Origin: Daedaleopsis sinensis
Taxonomy: Eukaryota; Basidiomycota; Agaricomycetes; Polyporales; Polyporaceae
DNA: 64,000 nucleotides
Assembly: GCA_033807695.1 (NCBI GenBank)
Contig: CM066303.1
Location: 434,001 to 498,000 of the forward strand
Direction: 5' to 3'
Positions 57,598 through 64,000 of this stretch are shown here, in pieces. The translations under genes were made by a program, and so were the position numbers. The stretch's first letter is position 1, and every line of letters starts with the position of its first letter. The notes beneath the pieces are model-generated. The model was given only the letters and a program-made list of their open reading frames with translations, did no database searches and was not told the DNA's origin.

Positions 57598-57686
57598 GGT
57601 TCGATCGAGTCAGATCGGCCCGCTAAAATGGCCATAAGTCAATCATATTGGGTAGCTATAATGTAATATGTTTACTGAGCTATGTG
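57598..57686 (-). repeat. Right terminal inverted repeat of the KDZ element
   Basis: Reverse complement matches 38815-38903 as described for the left copy; the match extends almost to the target duplication (TCAGTAAAC against TCAGTAAC near the ends). Confidence 0.8.
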
Positions 57687-57693
57687 CGCTCGC
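57687..57693. repeat. Target site duplication, right copy (CGCTCGC)
   Basis: Identical to 38808-38814 and in the same codon phase (GCG CTC GCG here, ACG CTC GCC on the left). Confidence 0.7.
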
Positions 57694-58540
57694 GTACCTG
57701 AGCGTAACCGGAATGGACGGCACGTATACAGGACGCGATGTCCTCGAATGCACCCACTTTCGCCTCGACAACGGCCGCTCGATCGTCGTGTACCAGTCGT
57801 CGGATTGGACCGCTACATCTCCCATCACGCGTTCACCGTGCACCGCTCTCATCAACTACGTCTCTCCGTCGTCCTTCGGGTGCGCATACCCCGAATTGAC
57901 CTTCAAAAAGCGGGCGCTGCTCGCAGACCATGCGCTCTTTCAGCCCCTCCCACTCGACCACCGCATCATGAATACACTCACCGATAACGGTTTCGACATC
58001 TCCTGGTCCCCCCTTCGTTTCGTCGTCGCCGACGGTGGGAGGGTATGGGCGGACGAGGACGATCCGAACGACCGGACCCTTCTGCCGACCATAGGAGATA
58101 TCCTCTTCGTCCGGTGCGGAGATCACCCGTCCACCCCAGCCAACCCTCTCCGTCCTGCATGGGGGACACCAGCCGCATGGGAGAGATTCAGCTGGCCCTT
58201 CCCGCGACCTACGCGCCAGTGTTTCGCTCACAAACAGATGTGCCCCAAGCAGATTCGGTACTTCGGCGACCGTATTTGGCTTATGGATTTCTTCGACCCC
58301 CTTTCTGTCGACCGCGCATTCCTCCAAAGCCACTATCGGGTTCCCTACGGCACTGTCGTTGCGTGGAAGCTATGGAGCTCATTTCGGTGCAAAATGGGCT
58401 CGAAGTGTGCCCAGATCATCCCGGAGCGCCTATTTCTACATAACGGGTTTGTTGTCCTCCCTGCGTTACCCGGTACCAATATCCTCGACCGCCGCCAGTC
58501 TCACGAGCATCCTCCTATATACCTGTATCATCTTGGGTAG
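57694..58540 (+). pseudogene. 3' half of the F-box / nucleotidyltransferase-like gene split by the KDZ element
   Basis: Starts in the frame of YLSVTGMDGTYTGRD and continues with GRSIVVYQSSDW, LINYVSPSSFGCAYPELTF, MCPKQIRYFGD and YRVPYGTVVAWKLWSSFRC. These line up in order with the C-terminal halves of the proteins at 33486-34736 and 59204-60265. Joined to 38357-38814 across one target duplication, the frame is continuous and gives a protein of about 435 residues. The GGS of the usual FFGDGGS module is missing here. Confidence 0.75.
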
Positions 58541-59203
58541 TTTTTAACGTGTCGCTATCTCACAAACCCGAAGTCATATGCTGACAACATCGTTGTGTTA
58601 TGATCGCTCCGAATGTAATGCCGAACCTGATCTCCTCTACCTATTCCGCATTAAGTTTACATAGAGGGCTTAGCCTTCAGTCGGGAAATGCACACCCGCG
58701 GGCTCGAGCAGTGCGCGTGCGAGGAGGGGCGGTCGACTAGGGATGGCTAGGGTGTCGCGGCGGAGAACGCCAAGGCACTGGAGCACGACCGACAGCGTCA
58801 GAGGATGATCCGGAATGCGAGCACCATACTACGATCTCTCCGCCGCGAGACACGTGTACATGCCGCGAGAGTCGCCGACCGCAATACATCCTCCTGCTCA
58901 TCGCCGACCGAGACAACTGGAATCACAATTCTACACACTTCGAGACGGTGATCGACAACAGGACATGTATTCGTGAAACAAGCAAGCGAACTACAAACGA
59001 GCAAGCGAACCACGACCGTAGCAACTAAGGGATAAGAGAGTCTCGCAAAAATTCACAGCGACATTGCGATACCGGGGCTACACGTCACATGCAAGATACG
59101 TATTCAAGTGCATTTTTTATTCTGGGATATCGACCAAGTTATCATGCTTCTCTGTAGCCAGAAATCAGCTCAAGCGACATAGGACGACAACGTCGGCACA
59201 GAC
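58541..59203. other. Intergenic, no supported gene
   Basis: Lies between two convergent members of the F-box/nucleotidyltransferase-like family; only short frames. Confidence 0.35.
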
Positions 59204-60265
59204 CTAAACGGACATCGCGCGACGTCTCCCGATGTCAGAGGTTCTCTCGCGAGGTGGGTCGATTCGCGCTGCGAACGACAGTGGAAAAGGACAGGGAAGG
59301 GTCAACACGGGGGTAGAGATAATCCACTTGTGGAGGAGCTCGTCGAAGTCGGCGCATTTCGCCGCACACTCGAACGACGACAAGAGCCGCCACATAACCA
59401 TCGGTCCGAAAGGCGGGACACCATAGAACCTCCCACACGCAACATCCGGTCCCAGCGGGTCCATCAGCGCAACCATTGAGCCACCGTCACCGAAAAACCT
59501 TGCCTGGTGCGGACAGACCCATTCGCTCCGATAGCACGGCATGACGGAGTTGCTTTCCCCGTCGTCGTCGATCCCTTCCGAGTTGCCATGGAAGCCGGGC
59601 CAAGCTCCTGCACTGACGGCGAACCCGAACCTACCCGCAAGCAGCGTCTCCATTACGACGTGGTCCGCGTCGGAGAAGTGCTCCAAACGATGGTCGCACA
59701 ATAGAGCCCGCCGATCGAGAGTAAGACAGGGATAGGCGCAACCGAACGAGTGCTCCGTAACAAAGTTCATCAGCGCGGACGAACCGCCCAGAACGATGCC
59801 GGAGAGCGGAGAGATCGTACAGGAACGGTAGACGATGATGTGAAGGCCGTTAACAAGTTGAATGGAGGCGAAAGCGCTAATATCGCGTTGCGCCATGAAC
59901 GTACGCGTGATATTGCCAACGTGGATATGGGCGATCGCCTTGGAGTTCGAGGGACAGCGACGCAAACCCTCGACGAAGGGCACGTACATGCGACTTGCCA
60001 TGTAAATTTGCAGAACATTGCAGCGGAGCCCGACGTCGCGCAGGAGGAAGGCGACAGCCGTGATGCCGCCGATGGCCCCCCGAAAGCGAGACAGAATAGA
60101 GAGTAGTGCACCCGGCTGGGGGACAAAGCGTAGCAAGAGCCGAGTCAGCGTTCTTCGCAGGGACCACGTAGCGTGCGCGTATGTCGCCCTGCACGTTGCC
60201 TGCCACTGTTGAATGGCTACGATGTCCAGAAGATCGGTGAACATGTCGATCAGCTCAACGTGCAT
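59204..60265 (-). CDS. F-box / nucleotidyltransferase-like protein, about 353 aa
   Basis: ATG at 60263-60265. N-terminal F-box-like region MHVELIDMFTDLLDIVAIQQ, then WQATCRATYAH; central AIGGITAVAFLLRD with LQIYMA where a nucleotidyltransferase would have its acidic pair; HIIVYRSCTISPLSG; MNFVTEHSFGCAYPCLTLDR; and the C-terminal module WVCPHQARFFGDGGS, PPFGPMVMWRLLSSFEC, AAKCADF. The frame extends upstream without an ATG, so a 5' exon is possible. It sits just beyond the 3' side of a Helitron helicase on the same strand and could be host sequence next to, or carried by, that element. The conserved Cys residues may bind a metal; that is inference. Confidence 0.65.
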   Translation of the reverse strand: MHVELIDMFTDLLDIVAIQQWQATCRATYAHATWSLRRTLTRLLLRFVPQPGALLSILSRFRGAIGGITAVAFLLRDVGLRCNVLQIYMASRMYVPFVEGLRRCPSNSKAIAHIHVGNITRTFMAQRDISAFASIQLVNGLHIIVYRSCTISPLSGIVLGGSSALMNFVTEHSFGCAYPCLTLDRRALLCDHRLEHFSDADHVVMETLLAGRFGFAVSAGAWPGFHGNSEGIDDDGESNSVMPCYRSEWVCPHQARFFGDGGSMVALMDPLGPDVACGRFYGVPPFGPMVMWRLLSSFECAAKCADFDELLHKWIISTPVLTLPCPFPLSFAARIDPPRERTSDIGRRRAMSV

Positions 60266-60827
60266 CCTAAGAGTATCGCACACCGTTCGGATGAGCAAAG
60301 TCGGAGTAGCAGCCGACAAGCGTCGAAAACTACCGCACACACCTCAGCACGTGACGTCCAGACGAAGGCGGGCGGGCCTCTTCGCAGTATTTCCGGCCGT
60401 CGGCGTCCATTGCGGAATCCCTGAACAAATTGCAAGGTCAGCCCAGAGAGCCAAGGGAAATGTACGACGGGGGCGGACTACGAGACATACTTGCTGTCGG
60501 TGAACGGGATCGAGGACCAGCGGCGCGACTCACTTCGGCCCTACCCGACCGTTTTATGGCACACGGACCCCGAGGAGACCGGACACCGATTTTCCTTCGA
60601 AGGTCCCACGGTTCAATATTCGATAACGGCCACGCTTGTTCCACGTCGACAGCGATTTGACACGAGTCTGGACCACTCAGGGCCTTCCCTCAGAATTGCT
60701 ATGCCGCACAATCGTGGCGAGCATCGTAATAGACGCAGCCGGTGACTCGAAAAGAACTTTCCCGCGAGCGCCAGACCACGTACGGATGCCGTTCCCATCT
60801 CCGTAGATAAGATCTACGGCGGAACAT
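60266..60827. other. Region between F-box gene and Helitron helicase; expected Helitron 3' end
   Basis: No gene supported. If the Helitron ends close to its helicase, the 3' hairpin and CTRR terminus should lie here on the minus strand, but I could not identify them with confidence. Confidence 0.3.
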
Positions 60828-63800
60828 CTACATACGCATCGGGTTAGATGCAATCTCATGCTTGGAAGCTTTATTCAGACCTTCCAAGCGTGCGAGCTCC
60901 GTCCGTAGTTCTTCAGAGAGACGCATGTGCAACTTGGCAGGCGCAAACGTCCGCAAAAGCGAAAGGCCTTCGAAGCTTCGGACGCGGGACAGCATGACGT
61001 ATACACCCTGCAGGCTGCGCGCGGACGCGAGGTCGACAATCGCGCTATCCAGCGAACGACCCTGCGCCTTGTAATCAGTGAAACAGTAAGCAGGGAGGAG
61101 GGGAAGTTGCACGCGTGTCACGCGGACTACCTCGGCCAGCGAGTCCCCGCGAGCGGGAGTTCGCAACCACTTGAACTTTGTCGACACAGGGAAGATCGGA
61201 ACGATGTCAGACTCGGTGCCTTCAACGAGAACACCGGAACCCGGGATATGCACGTAAACAACAACCGGGACCCGGGCACCGTCCATGTCCTCGAAACGAA
61301 TGTCGCGGACCGTTCCTATGGCCCCGTTAACGACATGATTAGCAAACGCCAGATTTTCCTGGACCATGACCCTCATACCCGGGAAGAGTGCAAGCCTGGG
61401 GTACGCGTCGCGCGTATCCTTAGCCCTGAGATTCCAAAGACGGTACCTGTCCGCGGGATCAGCACGTTCGCCGTAGACAAAATCGTTCGAGAAGTATGAC
61501 TTCACTTCGGCCCCAATGCTCGCGGCATGCTTTCTAAGAAGTAGCTCGTTGATGGCGTCTCGCATCACCTTCAGTCCTACGATAACTGGAGCGTGATTGA
61601 AGGCGGTCCTGGCAGGTTGTTCGACTAGGATGTTACGGGCCATGAGTCGCGTGTGCAGGCTCGAATAATCATCGATCCCCTGGTCATGTAGAGCCTTTTC
61701 ACAAGCGCCGACGCGCACCCGATCGAGAAGTCGTGCGTAGGCGCCATCGCCCCGCTGACGCACGTTCTTCTTGAGCAGGACGACAGACCGTACAAGACGC
61801 CACAGAAAGACACCCTTCAACGCGGACACGCCCCGTCCAGTCTGATGCAGCGCATTGTGCAGGTGAGGCTGCGACACCAGAGCATGCTTGTATAGTGCCG
61901 GTACTTTGACCGGGCGCAGCTGACCGAAATCCCCGGTGAATATAACGTTCACGCCACCGAACGGCTGATCCTCAGCACTGCCCGTCAGTCCTTTTGCACG
62001 CTGCATACGGGTGGATATCTCGAACAGCGTTGGTGCACCTATCATCGAAACCTCGTCCAGTATCAGGTACTTCACGCCTTTCCATGTGCGTATCAGCTCC
62101 CGCACGTCCTTCGGAAGCTTCTGGGGCATCATGAGCAGAGAGTGTATCGTGTATCCCCCGACCAGAATCGCCGCCGCACCAGTCGGCGCAGATACCAACA
62201 CCTCGCTCCTCCTCTGAAGGAGATCGAAGAGGTAGAGGATGGCATTAACTACGTGAGACTTACCAGTGCCTCCTACTCCTCCCAGATACGTCAACAGCTG
62301 CTCGCCCCCGAAGCACACATGTCTCGCGACCATCTCGAACCCGCGCCTCTGCTCTTCGTTGTCTTCCAAACCGAACTCATCGGCAACACGGCGAACAATA
62401 GCCTCCATGTCCGCCTGCGCACTGGCGGAAGCTGAACTATATGTCCTCTGTCCCCTATTGCCCAGGACTGCGACATCGACCCGAGGCAAACACCCCGTGT
62501 TCACCCGTCGACGCTTTACCGGCGATGCTCCGTCTGGAAGAGACGTAGGTCGACGCTTTTGCTTCAACCGTGCCATTGTCTTCCCGTGGTCTCCAATGGC
62601 TTCGCGCTCGTAACTCGTGGCAACAGAGGCACTGCCAAAGTACTCCCGCGGACCATGGACCCCAGGTGCGACAGCAAAGGCTCTCTCCAGTGCCACACGC
62701 GCCGAGACAGAAATGAGGCGATCTAACCTACACAGTAAATTCTCTTCCGGTACCTCGTCCAGTTGCAACCCTAACAGCTGTTCGTTGATGTCCCATGAAC
62801 TCGGATCGTCCCGCGCCTGCGCTGCGTTCTCGTTCCTGTCCGAACTCCACGAATCGCGAGCTACTCGATCCCGGGCCGCCCGTCGTTCCGACGTCGCTCG
62901 ATCCCGCGCGTCCTTGCACTCGTTCAGTACGTTCATGTTTTTTATAATGCTTAAATGTTCACCAGGGATACCGCCAGCCTGTCGTCTGTACGCCTCGCAC
63001 CACCCTTCGTCTTGTCCCTTCATATCCCCGGGTGTCCTCCAAGGTCGAAACAGCAGCAAGACCGTCCTGGCCCACGCCTCGCGCTCTGACTCCGTACCAT
63101 CCTCACGGGCCACACGATCCCCCAGGAGTACAGGAACAACCCAAACAACACGTTTCCGCACAATATGAGTGCTGCGGTGAGGATGGTCTTCACCGAATTC
63201 ACCGCGCATCTGCGCAGGCCGTCCCAAGCGAATCTCGCCGGCGTCCTCCGAGTCGGAACGACGTCTGATGCGTCCTGCATCCCCCTGCTTGGAGATCTTC
63301 TCAGTGAGACCCACAAACTCGTAAAGACACATGGAATTGAAAGGCTCGCTCCTCGGGCGGAACATGTAGTCCTGACGTTGCGAAGTAGCAGATATCGCAC
63401 CGTTCGAGAGAGTGAGCGTTACCATCTCACCGGCATCGTCATCGTCCTCGGGTGCTGATGGATCGACAGCTTCTGACGATTGTTCTAGCATCTCCACATC
63501 CGAACGCGCGTTACTGCTAGACTGTCCCTCCACGCCGGCAGTGTCCGCCTGTTGTTCGCCTCCCAAGGATACAGCCGGTAAGTCTCCCCTCGCCTCCTCA
63601 GGAGACCAGAAAGATTGCACATAACGCTCAAACGAGCCAAGGTGAAGGATCCGGAAGCGATGACTAGAATAATGGTCCCCTCCGCCGACCAGATAACTCA
63701 TCACCTGCTGCTGTGAGATCTCGGTACGGCTCAGCATGCTGTTCACCACGACCGTGAACGCACTTCGATCCTGCACCTCCGAACGCTCAACCGCGTCTCC

Positions 63801-64000
63801 GTAACGCATGTTGGTGCGGTCGATAGCGTAGAGCAGCGCCGCCAGGCCCAAATGAGAAGGGATCGGAGCCTTCGTGATGTAGTCGGTAATGTAATATATC
63901 AACGCCTTCGCTCCCTCGCCCGAACCTATATGTTTGATATCCATATTGCATTTCATCAAGAAGACTATCAGATCATTGTAGTTGGCTATCATCGGATGGA
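60828..64000 (-). CDS. Helitron Rep-helicase, C-terminal part, open at window end
   Basis: Rolling-circle transposition protein. The frame runs more than 1050 codons without a stop and continues past 64000 (reading HPMIANYNDLIVFLMKCNMD). Motifs: the region following the Rep nuclease, CNMDIKHIGSGEGAKAL and YYITDYITKAPIP; Walker A GGVGGTGKSHVV; Walker B YLILDEVSMI; FTGDFGQLRPV; and the PIF1-family end KAQGRSLDSAIVDLASA and YVMLSRVRSFEGLSLL. The HUH nuclease catalytic residues would be outside the window. Charged linkers between the Rep and helicase parts (D/E/R-rich) are typical. No inactivating change is visible, so the element could be autonomous. The Rep-to-helicase order and the YITDYITK motif distinguish it from host PIF1. 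Confidence 0.9.
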   Translation of the reverse strand, partial: HPMIANYNDLIVFLMKCNMDIKHIGSGEGAKALIYYITDYITKAPIPSHLGLAALLYAIDRTNMRYGDAVERSEVQDRSAFTVVVNSMLSRTEISQQQVMSYLVGGGDHYSSHRFRILHLGSFERYVQSFWSPEEARGDLPAVSLGGEQQADTAGVEGQSSSNARSDVEMLEQSSEAVDPSAPEDDDDAGEMVTLTLSNGAISATSQRQDYMFRPRSEPFNSMCLYEFVGLTEKISKQGDAGRIRRRSDSEDAGEIRLGRPAQMRGEFGEDHPHRSTHIVRKRVVWVVPVLLGDRVAREDGTESEREAWARTVLLLFRPWRTPGDMKGQDEGWCEAYRRQAGGIPGEHLSIIKNMNVLNECKDARDRATSERRAARDRVARDSWSSDRNENAAQARDDPSSWDINEQLLGLQLDEVPEENLLCRLDRLISVSARVALERAFAVAPGVHGPREYFGSASVATSYEREAIGDHGKTMARLKQKRRPTSLPDGASPVKRRRVNTGCLPRVDVAVLGNRGQRTYSSASASAQADMEAIVRRVADEFGLEDNEEQRRGFEMVARHVCFGGEQLLTYLGGVGGTGKSHVVNAILYLFDLLQRRSEVLVSAPTGAAAILVGGYTIHSLLMMPQKLPKDVRELIRTWKGVKYLILDEVSMIGAPTLFEISTRMQRAKGLTGSAEDQPFGGVNVIFTGDFGQLRPVKVPALYKHALVSQPHLHNALHQTGRGVSALKGVFLWRLVRSVVLLKKNVRQRGDGAYARLLDRVRVGACEKALHDQGIDDYSSLHTRLMARNILVEQPARTAFNHAPVIVGLKVMRDAINELLLRKHAASIGAEVKSYFSNDFVYGERADPADRYRLWNLRAKDTRDAYPRLALFPGMRVMVQENLAFANHVVNGAIGTVRDIRFEDMDGARVPVVVYVHIPGSGVLVEGTESDIVPIFPVSTKFKWLRTPARGDSLAEVVRVTRVQLPLLPAYCFTDYKAQGRSLDSAIVDLASARSLQGVYVMLSRVRSFEGLSLLRTFAPAKLHMRLSEELRTELARLEGLNKASKHEIASNPMRM

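Larger units (their letters stand above)
38815..57686. mobile_element. KDZ DNA transposon with TET/JBP gene, 18,872 bp, apparently complete
   Basis: Defined by about 90-bp imperfect terminal inverted repeats, a 7-bp target duplication, an intact 1282-aa CxC2-KDZ transposase gene and a TET/JBP dioxygenase gene. Ends are CA...TG. The order of genes is repeat protein (-), Zn-cluster protein (+), 1152-aa protein (-), TET/JBP (+), transposase (+), 223-aa protein (-). None has an inactivating change in my models. Non-coding subterminal zones of about 1.5 kb (left) and 1.2 kb (right) are rich in GATCGAG/GATCCGG-type repeats. The element splits an F-box/nucleotidyltransferase-like gene, which argues that the insertion is young. 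Confidence 0.85.

Noticed and set aside
60266..60827. Helitron 3' terminus
   Set aside because: Several short hairpins and CTAG/CTRR tetramers occur; none stands out enough to call.

Overview
The window is nuclear DNA of a filamentous basidiomycete, most likely an agaricomycete. Genes are dense in short (about 45-80 bp) phase-consistent introns with GTRNGT donors, CTRAC-type branch points and YAG acceptors. The mobile-element complement (Ty3/gypsy, Helitron, KDZ transposon with a linked TET/JBP dioxygenase) is also typical of that group. No bacterial operons, CRISPR arrays or recognisable rRNA/tRNA genes were seen. Gene models below were built by hand from splice signals and reading-phase bookkeeping; no database search was run.

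Region by region. 1-2860 (minus): 5' part of a Ty3/gypsy retrotransposon, with a putative LTR carrying eight GATAAG motifs, gag, and the start of pol in the -1 frame behind a perfect GGGTTTC heptamer. 3331-4281: a small six-exon gene of unknown function. 5150-8600: a translation initiation factor eIF4G gene that carries two frame changes and an in-frame stop. 9.9-20.2 kb: gene-poor sequence with degenerate repeats, a 647-bp inverted-repeat element, a damaged serine-peptidase (S33/TAP-like) gene, an AT-rich island and tandem duplications. 20.2-24.0 kb (minus): a multi-exon, very divergent ribonucleotide reductase large-subunit gene with all catalytic residues present. 25-36.6 kb: hypothetical genes, two nucleotidyltransferase-like genes (one with an F-box) and a CMGC-like protein kinase.

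38,815-57,686 is the centrepiece: a complete-looking 18,872-bp KDZ (Kyakuja-Dileera-Zisupton) DNA transposon with about 90-bp terminal inverted repeats and a 7-bp target duplication (CGCTCGC). It carries six genes with intact frames: a proline-rich tandem-repeat protein, a Zn-cluster protein, a 1152-aa basic/acidic protein, a TET/JBP 2-oxoglutarate/Fe(II) dioxygenase, the 1282-aa CxC2-KDZ transposase 61 bp downstream of it, and a 223-aa protein. Subterminal repeat blocks lie at both ends. It is inserted into an F-box/nucleotidyltransferase-like gene; the two halves (38,357-38,814 and 57,694-58,540) join in frame across one copy of the target duplication.

59.2-64 kb (minus): another F-box/nucleotidyltransferase-like gene and then a Helitron Rep-helicase reading frame that is open to the window edge. 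Link between parts: KDZ transposons with TET/JBP genes are known from basidiomycetes; a reasonable inference is that the dioxygenase modifies 5-methylcytosine in the element or its targets and so eases transposition out of methylated repeats. The F-box/nucleotidyltransferase-like family recurs at least four times in 29 kb and appears to be a local, poorly described expansion hit by transposons.
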